A DNA stretch of 64,000 nt from Deferribacteraceae bacterium V6Fe1 (lineage in GTDB: Bacteria; Chrysiogenota; Deferribacteres; Deferribacterales; Deferrivibrionaceae): assembly GCA_022813675.1 (NCBI GenBank), contig CP063375.1, positions 880,001 to 944,000 of the forward strand, read 5' to 3'. Shown in pieces: positions 7,023 to 16,373 of this stretch. A model generated the notes under the pieces. That model was not told the DNA's origin and did no database searches. It saw only the letters and a program-made list of their open reading frames with translations. Within the stretch, counting starts at the first letter, position 1, and every line of letters begins with the position of its first letter. Position numbers and translations under genes: made by a program.

Positions 7023-7994
7023 ATGAATGGTGAGGAACTGATTAAAAAAAGGAAAGACATATTAGAGGGTTTAGGTGGTCTTCCTGAGCCGGAAGTAATA
7101 AATAAAGAATGGCTATATCTGTTAGGAGAAGAAACAAGAAACTCTATATTAGTTGAAGGATATTTTGTATCGGAAAAAGAGCTAAAAACTGTTTTGTTAA
7201 AAAATCAACCTATGACAAGGACAGAAGAGGAAGCTTTTAACTATTTCAGAACAGCCTCATTTATTTATGAGCTTGCTTATGAAAATTATAAACAGAAAGA
7301 ATTTTTATTTGGGATACCATTGATAAGGCAGATAAATAAAAGCCTTGGTAATAGTGGTGAGTTCAGAAAAGGTGAAATAAAGGTTGCAGGAGCAAAATTC
7401 AATCCACCTGAAAGTTATGTACAAGATTGGGCTAATATATTTGTAGATTTCATTAATCATACTGAAAAGGATTTTAATTTTAATAATATTTCGATTTCAC
7501 ATGGTTTCTTTGAAGAGATTCATCCTTTTATTGATGGCAACGGAAGGACGGGGAGAATAATTTTAAATTATCTTTTTATTAGTAAAGGGTATCCACTTGT
7601 GGTAATTAAGGGTGATGAAGATAATAAAAAACTTTATTATAGGGGGCTCGAAGAGATTGATGTTCAAATATCTGAGGTTTTTCAAAAGTATAAAAATAAG
7701 CATCCAAATGGGGACGAAATTATTGGTCAACTTAAGGCTACAAAATCAAAACTGTTGAAAAATCTGATATTAGAGAGTCTAATAGACAGTTTGGACAGAA
7801 TAATTATAGGTATTCTTGAAAGGCAAGGCAAAAAATTAGAACTGGTATCAGATTTATTATCTGATATAGGTTATAGCCCATCGAGTGCAAGACAGCTTAT
7901 AAAAAGAGGGAAAATAATAGCAGTAAAAAGGGATAATAAATGGTTTTCTATAAAAGATATAGTTAATAAATTTCTTAAAGTAGAGAGTGTGTGA
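7023..7994 (+). CDS. Fic-domain protein with N-terminal inhibitory helix
   Basis: The protein has 323 residues. The Fic core has the full active-site motif HPFIDGNGRTGR at about residues 167-178, with catalytic His and the phosphate-binding GNGR, so it should be an active AMPylase or a related nucleotidyl transferase. SILVEG at about 41-46 matches the (S/T)xxxE(G/N) inhibitory helix of class II Fic proteins, so the activity is probably self-restrained. The C-terminal 80 residues look like a winged-helix tail (ARQLIKRGKI). There is no separate antitoxin gene. It sits right after the decayed element remnant and may be old cargo; this is inference from position only. Confidence 0.88.
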   Translation: MNGEELIKKRKDILEGLGGLPEPEVINKEWLYLLGEETRNSILVEGYFVSEKELKTVLLKNQPMTRTEEEAFNYFRTASFIYELAYENYKQKEFLFGIPLIRQINKSLGNSGEFRKGEIKVAGAKFNPPESYVQDWANIFVDFINHTEKDFNFNNISISHGFFEEIHPFIDGNGRTGRIILNYLFISKGYPLVVIKGDEDNKKLYYRGLEEIDVQISEVFQKYKNKHPNGDEIIGQLKATKSKLLKNLILESLIDSLDRIIIGILERQGKKLELVSDLLSDIGYSPSSARQLIKRGKIIAVKRDNKWFSIKDIVNKFLKVESV

Positions 7995-8078
7995 ATTGAT
8001 AATGTTTCTCAGATAATGTTGGGAAAAATTATATACAAAGTAGTGTTTTTTGAAAATTGAAGCCAAGGAGGTTTTAAT

Positions 8079-8447
8079 ATGAAAGTGGTTAGATTTAATA
8101 ATGCCGAGAGTTATGAGCCTGAGAAGGATTGGAAAAGGGTGAGTCTTTGTAACCAAAATGATATATCTATAGAGCATTTTGTAAAACCGCCAAAGCATGC
8201 TTCCCCAAAGCATTCTCATCCCAATGCTCAGATTTTGATTGTCCTAAAAGGTAAATTGGAAATTTGGACAAAAGAGGACGGGGCTGTAGTGCTGGATGAA
8301 ATGGATACTGCTTACATAGACGGTAATCAGGAGCATATTGTTACAAATCCGCTTGAAGACGTTGTGTCTGTAGGGCTTGACATCTTTGTTCCGGGCAGAT
8401 CTTTTGATTTTTGGCTGAAGAAGAAGGAATTGCTTAATAATAAATAA
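8079..8447 (+). CDS. Small cupin-domain protein
   Basis: A single-domain cupin of 122 residues. It has the first-motif histidines (SPKHSHPNAQILIVLKG) and a second-motif histidine (DGNQEHIV). Such proteins bind a metal and serve as small enzymes or sugar/ligand sensors; the substrate is unknown. AAGGAGG lies 5 bp ahead of the ATG. It is monocistronic, ending at a shared terminator with the convergent DJ-1-like gene. Confidence 0.8.
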   Translation: MKVVRFNNAESYEPEKDWKRVSLCNQNDISIEHFVKPPKHASPKHSHPNAQILIVLKGKLEIWTKEDGAVVLDEMDTAYIDGNQEHIVTNPLEDVVSVGLDIFVPGRSFDFWLKKKELLNNK

Positions 8448-8452
8448 AAAAA

Positions 8453-8469
8453 GGCGGGAAAGCCCCGCC
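8453..8469. terminator. Bidirectional terminator
   Basis: GGCGGG and CCCGCC pair around a 5-base loop, with an A-run on the left and T-rich sequence on the right. It lies between two convergent genes. Confidence 0.75.
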
Positions 8470-8487
8470 ATATTTTACTAAAATCTT

Positions 8488-9075
8488 TCAAGGTTCAATT
8501 TTACTGCCTAACATTTCCAAAAACTTTCTCATCCATTCGGGATGTGCAGGCCATGCAGGTGCCGTTACAAAATTTTTATCCACAATGGCGTTTGAAAAAG
8601 TATCATTAACGTTGCACCATTTACCCCCTGATTTTACGATATCCGGCATAACTGCAGGGTATGCTGTGCAAAATACATTTTTTAGCACATCAGCTGCCAC
8701 TAAAATTTGCTGCCCGTGGCAAATGGAAGCGATTGGTTTATTTGTTTCGGCAAATTCTTTAACAATCTGGATAAGTCTTGCGTTCAATCTTAGATATTCG
8801 GGGGCTCTGCCTCCGGGTATTACAAGTGCGTCGTAGTTGTTTACGTCAACCTTATCAAAATCAGTATTAATTGCAAAGTTGTGCCCAGGCTTTTCAGAAT
8901 AAGTCTGATCCCCTTCAAAATCATGCACGGCTGTTTTGACAGTGTCACCTGGTTTTTTGCCGGGGCAGACGGTATCTACCTTGTGTCCAACCATTGTTAG
9001 TATTTGATAAGGTACCATTGCTTCATAATCTTCTACAAAGTCTCCGACTAACATCAGGATTTTCTTCGCACTCAT
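8488..9075 (-). CDS. DJ-1/PfpI family protein
   Basis: The product has 195 residues. It has the class I glutamine-amidotransferase-like fold with VIPGGRAPEYLR and the nucleophile elbow ASICHGQQIL (Cys about residue 113). Family members act as glyoxalases/deglycases, chaperones or proteases; which one applies is not evident. I chose the ATG at 9075 because GAGGTG lies just upstream; a GTG at 9087 would overlap that site. Confidence 0.85.
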   Translation of the reverse strand: MSAKKILMLVGDFVEDYEAMVPYQILTMVGHKVDTVCPGKKPGDTVKTAVHDFEGDQTYSEKPGHNFAINTDFDKVDVNNYDALVIPGGRAPEYLRLNARLIQIVKEFAETNKPIASICHGQQILVAADVLKNVFCTAYPAVMPDIVKSGGKWCNVNDTFSNAIVDKNFVTAPAWPAHPEWMRKFLEMLGSKIEP

Positions 9076-9249
9076 AATGCACCTCACTGTAATTTTTATT
9101 GATGGAAATTGGCATCCATATTATAGCACAAATTTAGATAAATTAACTTAAACGTGTTGTGAATCTTCTTTGGTAAGTCCTTTTGCGTTACTTGAATTTA
9201 GAAATATGTGGAGTATGATTATTTGATAGACATTTATAAAACAGAAAAA

Positions 9250-9340
9250 CGGAGAGAGAGGGATTTGAACCCTCGGTACCGGGTGAACGGTACACACGAT
9301 TTCCAATCGTGCTCCTTCGGCCAGACTCGGACATCTCTCC
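9250..9340 (-). tRNA. tRNA-Ser (GGA)
   Basis: A 91-base tRNA with a long variable arm. The acceptor GGAGAGA pairs with TCTCTCC, and anticodon GGA lies in the loop TTGGAAA. Confidence 0.95.
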
Positions 9341-9353
9341 AGAAAGAAGGAGT

Positions 9354-9382
9354 TGAATACCATTAAAATTGCACAGTGTCAA
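9354..9382 (-). promoter_or_regulatory. Promoter of tRNA-Ser
   Basis: Read on the minus strand, TTGACA (9382-9377) and TATTCA (9359-9354) are 17 bp apart. The -10 box ends 13 bp before the tRNA. Confidence 0.6.
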
Positions 9383-9672
9383 TAGTCGATTGATAGTCAA
9401 GATCTGCGTTATTTGCCAAAATAAAACAAAACTATCTTTTATTATATTTTTTTCAGAAAATAAAAATGTTGTGCAGTGTTAAAAAATTCGCAAAAGGTTA
9501 ATTTCACTTAAAAATAGACGATATGTATCTTGCTTGGTAAGTATTTCTTAAAAATAAAATATAGCTAATTAGCGGAATTTTTGAATAATTTGTTCAACGG
9601 TACTAAAAAAGCATTATATTTTTTAGTTAAATTAAAAAATATTGAATATTGCTAAAAAAAGCCTTAAAAAGA

Positions 9673-9701
9673 TTGACGAAGTAAAAGGCCGATGTTATAA
9701 A
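9673..9701 (+). promoter_or_regulatory. Promoter of the PFOR gene
   Basis: TTGACG at 9673-9678 and TATAAA at 9696-9701 are 17 bp apart, giving a 5' leader of about 55 bases with AAGGAGG at 9751-9757. Confidence 0.6.
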
Positions 9702-9761
9702 TTAAGAGCTGTAATATAAGAAAATCAAGAATCTGTGTCATACATAAAATAAGGAGGAAAT

Positions 9762-12700
9762 ATGGCTGAGAAAAAATTTGTCAACATTGATGGTAATACT
9801 GCTGCAGCTTATGTTGCGCATGCTACCAACGAGGTTATTGCCATTTATCCGATTACACCATCGTCTGTAATGGGAGAGCTCGCTGATGAATACAGTGCTA
9901 AGGGCAAGAAAAATATCTGGGGTACAGTTCCGAAAGTTGTAGAATTACAATCTGAAGGTGGGGCATCAGGTGCAGTTCACGGAGCTTTGGCTGCTGGTGC
10001 TTTGACTACTACTTTTACTGCATCACAAGGTCTGTTATTGATGATTCCTAATATGTATAAAATAGCTGGTGAGCTAACACCTACAGTTTTCCATGTAAGT
10101 GCAAGGGCAGTTGCTACACATGCTCTTTCAATTTTTGGTGACCACTCTGATGTTATGGCTTGCCGTCAGACAGGCTGGTCTATGCTTGTTTCTAATAATC
10201 CTCAAGAATCAATGGATTTTGCTCTAATCGGTCAGGCTGCTACACTCAGGTCAAGAGTGCCAGTCCTACATTTCTTTGATGGATTTAGGACTTCCCATGA
10301 GATTAGAACTACTGAAGAGATCCCTTTTGAAGTAATGAAAGAGATGATAGATGATGAGCTTGTCAAAGCTCATAGAGAAAGAGGGTTGAGCCCTGATCAC
10401 CCTACAATAAAGGGTACTGCTCAGAACCCCGATGTATTTTTCCAGGGAAGAGAAGCTTCTAATAAATTTTACGAAGCAGCTCCTGCAATTTTCAAGCAGG
10501 AGATGGAAAAATTCTTTAAACTAACCGGTAGAAAATACAATCTTTTTGACTACATCGGTGCTCCTGATGCTGAAAAAGTGATTATTATGATGGGCTCAGG
10601 TGCTGATGTCGCTGAAGAAGCTGTTGAATATATGAATTCTCTCGGAGAAAAGGTAGGTCTTATGAAGATAAGACTTTACAGACCATTTTCACTTGAGGAT
10701 TTTGTAAAGGCTTTACCAAAATCTGTTTCAAAAATTGCTGTGCTTGACAGGACAAAAGAGCCGGGCGGACTTGGCGAGCCGCTTTATCTTGATGTTAGGA
10801 CTGCTATCGGCGAAGCTATGCAGAAGAAAATGGTTAAATTTGACAGATATCCTATAATTATAGGTGGCAGATATGGGCTCGGTTCAAAAGAGTTTACCCC
10901 TGCAATGGTTAAGGCAGTATTTGATAACCTTGATGCGGCAGAGCCAATTAATAGCTTTACCGTTGGTATTGAAGATGACGTGACAAATAAAAGCCTCAAA
11001 TATGACCCGAGCTGGCTTACTCCACAGGATGGTGTTTTCAATGGTATGTTTTTTGGACTTGGGTCTGACGGTACAGTAGGCGCAAATAAAAACTCTGCAA
11101 AAATTATCGGTGAATTGACCGGCAGTAATGTTCAAGCTTACTTTGTTTATGACTCAAAGAAGTCAGGCTCTATGACCACTTCTCACGTCAGATTTGGGAA
11201 GAAGCCTATCAAAAGTTCATACCTTGTTCAGGAAGCCGATTTCATAGGATGCCATAATTTTTCTTTCCTTGAGCAGTATGACATAGTTACAAAGCTTAAA
11301 AAGGGCGGCACTTTCCTTCTTAATAGTATCTATTCAGCTGATGAAGTTTGGGATAAACTTCCTGCAGAGGTTCAGAAACAGCTTATTGAAAAAGGTGCAA
11401 AGTTTTATGTTATCAATGCAAATGAGATTGCTGAAAAGATTGGGCTTGGCAATAGGGTAAATGTAATACTCCAGACTGCATTTTTTAAGATTGCCAATGT
11501 CGCACCATTTGACAAAGTGGTTGAATCTATCAAAAAGGCAATTGAAAAAACTTACGGTAAATATGGTGACAGTGTAGTTAATATGAATAAAAAAGCTGTA
11601 GATGCAGGTGCTGACGAGCTTTATGAAGTAAAAGTCCCAAGCTCTGTAACCAGCTCAATAAAAATGAGTAAATATATCAATGATCCTGACGCTCCTGAAT
11701 TTGTGAAGAAAGCTATCAGTAAAATGGTTGCAAATGAAGGGGATGATGTACCTGTTTCTTGGTTGCCTGTTGACGGTACTTTCCCTGTGGGTACAAGTAA
11801 ATACGAAAAGAGAAATATTGCTATAAATGTGCCTCAATGGGATCCAGAAGTATGTATCCAATGTGGTATCTGTTCTTTTGTTTGTCCACATGCTACAATA
11901 AGGATGAAAGTTTATGATGAGGAAATTTTAAAAGATGCTCCGGCTACATTTAAATATACCGATGCCAAAGGCAAGGAATTTGCAGGGATGAAGTTTTCAA
12001 TCCAGGTTGCAGTTGAAGATTGTACCGGCTGCGGTGCATGCGTATTTAACTGCCCTGCCAAGAGCAAAACTGACCCAACACATAAGGCAATTAACATGGT
12101 ACCACAGGTGCCATTGCGTGAGACTGAAAGAGAAAACTTAAAGTTTTTCCTTTCAATACCTGAGCTTGATCCTTCAAAATATAACAAGACAACCCTCAAA
12201 GGGAGTCAGCTTGCTCCTCATATGTTTGAGTTTTCAGGTGCCTGTGCCGGTTGCGGTGAAACACCATATGTCAGGCTTATGTGCCACCTTTTTGGTGATA
12301 GGGCTATAATTGCGAATGCTACAGGTTGTTCATCTATCTACGGAGGAAACTTACCGACTACTCCATATACTACAAGACAGGATGGTTTGGGACCGGCTTG
12401 GGGTAACTCACTGTTTGAAGATAACGCAGAGTATGGTTACGGTATGAGGCTTGCCGTTGATAAATTCAATGAGCAGGCGGTTGAGATTTTGAATTCTTTA
12501 AAAGACAAGCTTGATGGCAAGTTGGTGGATGAGATTTTGACTGCTCCTCAAAAAACTCAAATTGAAATTGAAGAGCAGAGAAACAGGGTAAAAGCTTTGA
12601 AAGAAGCGCTTAAGACAATAGATGCTCCAGAGGCTAAAAAACTCCTTGAGCTTGCCGATTATCTGGTGAAAAAATCTGTCTGGATTGTTGGTGGTGACGG

Positions 12701-13325
12701 TTGGGCTTATGATATTGGTTATGGCGGTTTAGATCATGTGCTTGCTGATAATAAGAATATAAATGTACTTGTGCTTGATACAGAAGTGTATTCTAATACA
12801 GGTGGACAAGCTTCAAAATCTACAACTATTGGTTCGATTGCTAAGTTTGCATTTGCTGGTAAAGGAACCGAAAAGAAAGACCTTGCAATGATTGCAATGA
12901 CATATGGTCATATCTATGTGGCTAAAGTCTCTCTTGCAAACCCTGCTCAGTGTATTAAGGCATTTGTTGAGGCTGAAAGTTATGATGGGCCATCTATTAT
13001 CATTGCCGAATCTCATTGTATTGCTCACGGTATCGATATGTCAAAAGGTGTTGAGCAACAAAAGCTTGCCGTTAACTCAGGATATTGGATGCTTTACAGA
13101 TTTAATCCTGAGCTTAAAAATGAAGGTAAGAATCCTTTGACTATTGACAGTAAAGAGCCGACAATGTCTGTCGAAGATTTTATGAAGACAGAAAATAGAT
13201 TTAGAGCTGTAGCAAAGATGTTCCCTGAAAGGGCTAAAATGTTGGCAGAGCTTGCTGAAAAGAGTGTAAAAGCGAGAAATTCTCTCACGAGACAATTAGC
13301 TGCAAAAATAGACTGTACCGAATAA
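9762..13325 (+). CDS. nifJ: Pyruvate:ferredoxin (flavodoxin) oxidoreductase, single-chain type
   Basis: The 1187-residue protein is the full-length fused form. It oxidises pyruvate and CoA to acetyl-CoA and CO2 with reduction of ferredoxin, or runs in reverse for CO2 fixation. Domain order: the pyrimidine/transketolase-like N-terminus (YPITPSSVMGE); a gamma-type domain with the Rossmann-like segment; two 4Fe-4S motifs at about residues 698 (CIQCGICSFVCP) and 754 (CTGCGACVFNCP); then the thiamine diphosphate domain with CAGCGETPYVRL (about 826) and GGDGWAYDIGYGG (about 977). AAGGAGG lies 4 bp before the ATG. It is a single-gene unit with its own promoter and terminator. It is oxygen-sensitive as a family and points to anaerobic metabolism. 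Confidence 0.97.
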   Translation: MAEKKFVNIDGNTAAAYVAHATNEVIAIYPITPSSVMGELADEYSAKGKKNIWGTVPKVVELQSEGGASGAVHGALAAGALTTTFTASQGLLLMIPNMYKIAGELTPTVFHVSARAVATHALSIFGDHSDVMACRQTGWSMLVSNNPQESMDFALIGQAATLRSRVPVLHFFDGFRTSHEIRTTEEIPFEVMKEMIDDELVKAHRERGLSPDHPTIKGTAQNPDVFFQGREASNKFYEAAPAIFKQEMEKFFKLTGRKYNLFDYIGAPDAEKVIIMMGSGADVAEEAVEYMNSLGEKVGLMKIRLYRPFSLEDFVKALPKSVSKIAVLDRTKEPGGLGEPLYLDVRTAIGEAMQKKMVKFDRYPIIIGGRYGLGSKEFTPAMVKAVFDNLDAAEPINSFTVGIEDDVTNKSLKYDPSWLTPQDGVFNGMFFGLGSDGTVGANKNSAKIIGELTGSNVQAYFVYDSKKSGSMTTSHVRFGKKPIKSSYLVQEADFIGCHNFSFLEQYDIVTKLKKGGTFLLNSIYSADEVWDKLPAEVQKQLIEKGAKFYVINANEIAEKIGLGNRVNVILQTAFFKIANVAPFDKVVESIKKAIEKTYGKYGDSVVNMNKKAVDAGADELYEVKVPSSVTSSIKMSKYINDPDAPEFVKKAISKMVANEGDDVPVSWLPVDGTFPVGTSKYEKRNIAINVPQWDPEVCIQCGICSFVCPHATIRMKVYDEEILKDAPATFKYTDAKGKEFAGMKFSIQVAVEDCTGCGACVFNCPAKSKTDPTHKAINMVPQVPLRETERENLKFFLSIPELDPSKYNKTTLKGSQLAPHMFEFSGACAGCGETPYVRLMCHLFGDRAIIANATGCSSIYGGNLPTTPYTTRQDGLGPAWGNSLFEDNAEYGYGMRLAVDKFNEQAVEILNSLKDKLDGKLVDEILTAPQKTQIEIEEQRNRVKALKEALKTIDAPEAKKLLELADYLVKKSVWIVGGDGWAYDIGYGGLDHVLADNKNINVLVLDTEVYSNTGGQASKSTTIGSIAKFAFAGKGTEKKDLAMIAMTYGHIYVAKVSLANPAQCIKAFVEAESYDGPSIIIAESHCIAHGIDMSKGVEQQKLAVNSGYWMLYRFNPELKNEGKNPLTIDSKEPTMSVEDFMKTENRFRAVAKMFPERAKMLAELAEKSVKARNSLTRQLAAKIDCTE

Positions 13326-13331
13326 TTATAT

Positions 13332-13352
13332 GGGGGCTTAGCCCCCTTTTTT
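13332..13352 (+). terminator. Terminator of PFOR
   Basis: GGGGGC and GCCCCC pair around TTA, followed by six T, 6 bp after the stop codon. Confidence 0.85.
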
Positions 13353-13731
13353 ATTTTCCCGGGCTTTTGTGGACATGCACTACTTTTAATTTTCCATCAA
13401 AATTGACTACCACTCTACTTTCATTTACGACTTTGTGTGCGATTTCCTCATTTTTTGAGGATACTACTAATGTGTATGACAGTATTGCACAATTTCCATA
13501 AATTTGTGCCCGTTTGTCAAGAAGCATAATATTAAATTTGTTATGAGTGCCTGCCCAGTCGGCTTCCATCATAAATTTATGAAAATCAAGTCCGTCAATT
13601 CTGTGAGGAGCCACAAACCATTCATAAAGACCTAAGTCCTCTACACACGAATCTTTGTATTTTTCAAAATTTCCCGAGTAAATTGCATTGAGATGCTCCT
13701 GCAAAAATTCCCACAATATCTTTTCGTTCAC
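13351..13731 (-). CDS. NTF2-like (SnoaL / CaMKII-association type) protein
   Basis: A 126-residue single-domain protein of the cone-shaped alpha+beta NTF2 fold. It has the pattern EHLNAIYSGNFEKY, an ADWAGTHN segment and a C-terminal strand pair ending VVHVHKS, similar to the calcium/calmodulin-kinase II association domain family. Its function in bacteria is unknown. It starts with GTG at 13731, supported by AGGAGG 7 bp upstream. The end touches the PFOR terminator. Confidence 0.65.
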   Translation of the reverse strand: MNEKILWEFLQEHLNAIYSGNFEKYKDSCVEDLGLYEWFVAPHRIDGLDFHKFMMEADWAGTHNKFNIMLLDKRAQIYGNCAILSYTLVVSSKNEEIAHKVVNESRVVVNFDGKLKVVHVHKSPGK

Positions 13732-13800
13732 ATTGACCTCCTGCTAAAACTTGTTGATAATTTATAAAGTTTCATTTAATTATATCAGTCAGAGGTGAAA

Positions 13801-14679
13801 ATGCCATACTTATTACTGGCTTTAAGTGCACTTTTTTGGTCAGGAAATTTTGTGTTGAGTAAAGGGATGGCTGCATCTATCCCGCCAATTGCCCTTGTGT
13901 TTTGGCGGTGGACAGTTGCAGGTATAATCCTTGCCCCATTTGTGCTGAAAAAGTTTATTAATAACTGGGATATTGTAAAGCAACATACTAACTATTTGTT
14001 AGCTGTGTCATTTCTTGGAGTGACCACATTTAACGCACTTGTCTATATGGCGATGCACTATACTACCGCCGTGAATGCCGTGCTTGTCAATTCCTTTACC
14101 CCTGTTATAATTTTCATCTTTTCCGCATTGATTTATAAAGAAAGGATTACTTTTGTGCAGTTAATTGGGATTATTGTTTCAATATCAGGTGTCTTTACGA
14201 TAATGACTAAAGGGGATTTGAGGATATTGCTTACTATGAAATTTAACTTTGGGGATATTTTGATTTTACTTGCTGCTACATCTTGGGCATTGTATTCTGT
14301 CTTGTTGAAAAGTTTGCCCAAAGAGATAGATAGGCTTACTTTTTTGATGACTATAATTATTTATGGGACTTTAATGCTGCTCCCTTTTTATCTGATTGAA
14401 TTATATTTGGGATATACATTTTCTGTTGGTTTAAATGAGGCGTTTACAATAGGTTATGTTGCAGTATTTGCATCTGTTTTGGCTTTTATTTGCTGGAATA
14501 GGGCGGTAAGGGAAGTAGGTGCAAATAAGGCAGGCCCTATGGTGCACCTGATGCCTGTGTTTGGTACGATATTGTCTTATATCTTTTTGAAAGAGAAGAT
14601 ATATCTATTTCATATTACGGGTATTTTGCTTGTTTTTACCGGGATTTTTACTACGGGGTTTAAACTTGGCAGAAAATAA
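13801..14679 (+). CDS. EamA/DMT-family inner-membrane transporter
   Basis: The 292-residue protein has ten predicted membrane segments in two EamA repeats. The first starts LSALFWSGNFVLSKG and the second ILLAATSWALYSVLLK. The fold is that of drug/metabolite exporters; the substrate is unknown. I use the ATG at 13801 after AGAGGTG rather than the upstream GTG at 13795. The last 75 bp overlap the end of the convergent ygiQ gene. Confidence 0.85.
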   Translation: MPYLLLALSALFWSGNFVLSKGMAASIPPIALVFWRWTVAGIILAPFVLKKFINNWDIVKQHTNYLLAVSFLGVTTFNALVYMAMHYTTAVNAVLVNSFTPVIIFIFSALIYKERITFVQLIGIIVSISGVFTIMTKGDLRILLTMKFNFGDILILLAATSWALYSVLLKSLPKEIDRLTFLMTIIIYGTLMLLPFYLIELYLGYTFSVGLNEAFTIGYVAVFASVLAFICWNRAVREVGANKAGPMVHLMPVFGTILSYIFLKEKIYLFHITGILLVFTGIFTTGFKLGRK

Positions 14680-16341
14680 CTCTTTTTGAAGTCTTTTCCC
14701 CTTTAATCCTTTTTCCACAAAAATCTTCTTTTTTTCAAACGGGTCATACTCTAAGAAATACATCAATGATGAAATAGTTAGAGGTAAAGGTGTAAATATC
14801 TGAACTTGCTCAGGATTGCAATGCAACTCTTTTTCCATGAAGTCTTTGGCATCTTTCATCTGATTTATGTCGCAACCGGGGTGAGCAGCGATCATATAGT
14901 ATGTTAGAAATTGTTTTTTACCATACTGCTTAGATATTTCATAAAAATCTTTGACAAACTTTTTTAAGAGCTCTTTTTGAGACGGCTTACCCATCAATTT
15001 TAGCACTTTTTCATCAACATGTTCAGGTGCAATTTTGAGTTGTCCGGATACATGCTCACCTATAAGTCTTTTTAAGTAATGTTTGCCATAAGAAGAATCG
15101 TTATAAATCAGGTCAGGCCTTATACCTGATGCAATAAATGCTTTTTTTACTGATGGTATTTTTGAAACCTTTTCCAACAGATTTATCTGACTACGGTGAG
15201 AGATTTTCAGAGAGCTGCAAATTCCATCGGCTATGCATCTTTTGTCTTTACATTTGCCAAATTTGAGTTTTTTAGCACATTCAACTTTATACATATTTGC
15301 GGTAGGTCCGCCCAAATCTTTGATGTATCCTTTAAAATTTGTGTTAAGAGATAATTTTTTAACTTCGTTTAATATTGAATCTTCACTGCGAGAAACAATG
15401 GTAGTCCCTTGGTGCACGGCAATTGCACAAAAATTGCACTCACCGTAGCACCCCCTGTGAGTGGTAATGGAGTCACTTATTGTCTCAATTGCCTTAATCT
15501 TTTCTTTATATATTGGATGTGGTTTATTTTCATAGTCAAGATTGTAAATCTCATCTATTTCGCTTTCGGTTAAATGCCTCATTGGCGGATTGTGGATAAG
15601 GTAACGGTTGTCATATTTTTGCATAAGCCCGACTGCATTTAACGGGTCATTATTTGCATAAAGTTGCATATAACAATCGGCAAGTTTGAATTTATCTTTT
15701 AGCAATTCATCGTAATCCGCTAACCTAATATAGTTATCAGCAGGCTCTTTTGAAATGTAGCAAAGCCCATTTATGTCATTAATTGGTAAATTATTTTTGA
15801 GGGACTGTGCTATTTGAAGTGTGGTCAATTCGGCCATTCCGTAGACGAGGTAATCAGCCTTTGAGTCAAATAGTATAGACCTTTTTATGGAGTCAGACCA
15901 ATAGTCGTAATGGGCTATCCTTCTAAGGCTTGCCTCAATTCCACCGATAACTATTGGTTTGGTGTTTTTAAAGTGTTGACGAATGAGATTGACATATTTA
16001 ATTACTGCTCTGTCAGGTCTTTTATTGTTTAACCCGCCAGGCGTGTAGTCGTCGGTTTTTCTTTTCTTTAGAAGGGATGTATAGTTTGCCACCATGGAGT
16101 CAACACTTCCGGCTGTAACTCCCCAAAAAAGATTCGGTTGGCCAAATTTTTTAATCTCGTCACTATCAAGAGAAGGCTGAGGAATAATTGCTACTTTGAA
16201 ACCTTTATGCAACAGATATTTACCAAGAACAGCCACTCCGATATAAGATGAGTCGATATAGGCATCACCAGTGATAAAAATTATATCTATGCTGCTCCAT
16301 CCTAAATTTTTAACTTCTTCCGGTGTTATTGGCAAAAACAT
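14605..16341 (-). CDS. ygiQ: YgiQ family radical SAM protein
   Basis: The product has 578 residues, a usual length for the family. The N-terminal 200 residues (FITGDAYIDSSYIG, VIGGIEASLRRIAHYDYW) are the characteristic YgiQ region. The radical SAM cluster motif HRGCYGECNFC is at about residue 298, with CxxxCxxC cysteines for the 4Fe-4S cluster. The C-terminal tail is very basic (KFKPRSKNPGKNKQ). The substrate is not established. The start is supported by GAGGAAA. It is convergent with and overlaps the DMT transporter by 75 bp. Confidence 0.92.
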   Translation of the reverse strand: MFLPITPEEVKNLGWSSIDIIFITGDAYIDSSYIGVAVLGKYLLHKGFKVAIIPQPSLDSDEIKKFGQPNLFWGVTAGSVDSMVANYTSLLKKRKTDDYTPGGLNNKRPDRAVIKYVNLIRQHFKNTKPIVIGGIEASLRRIAHYDYWSDSIKRSILFDSKADYLVYGMAELTTLQIAQSLKNNLPINDINGLCYISKEPADNYIRLADYDELLKDKFKLADCYMQLYANNDPLNAVGLMQKYDNRYLIHNPPMRHLTESEIDEIYNLDYENKPHPIYKEKIKAIETISDSITTHRGCYGECNFCAIAVHQGTTIVSRSEDSILNEVKKLSLNTNFKGYIKDLGGPTANMYKVECAKKLKFGKCKDKRCIADGICSSLKISHRSQINLLEKVSKIPSVKKAFIASGIRPDLIYNDSSYGKHYLKRLIGEHVSGQLKIAPEHVDEKVLKLMGKPSQKELLKKFVKDFYEISKQYGKKQFLTYYMIAAHPGCDINQMKDAKDFMEKELHCNPEQVQIFTPLPLTISSLMYFLEYDPFEKKKIFVEKGLKGKRLQKELFSAKFKPRSKNPGKNKQNTRNMK

Positions 16342-16373
16342 GCAGTTTCCTCAATCCTGTGTTATAATTTGCT

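Larger units (their letters stand above)
9341..9761. other. Intergenic region between tRNA-Ser and PFOR
   Basis: AT-rich and without an ORF. It holds the tRNA-Ser promoter on the minus strand and the PFOR promoter at 9673-9701. Nothing else stands out. Confidence 0.5.
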
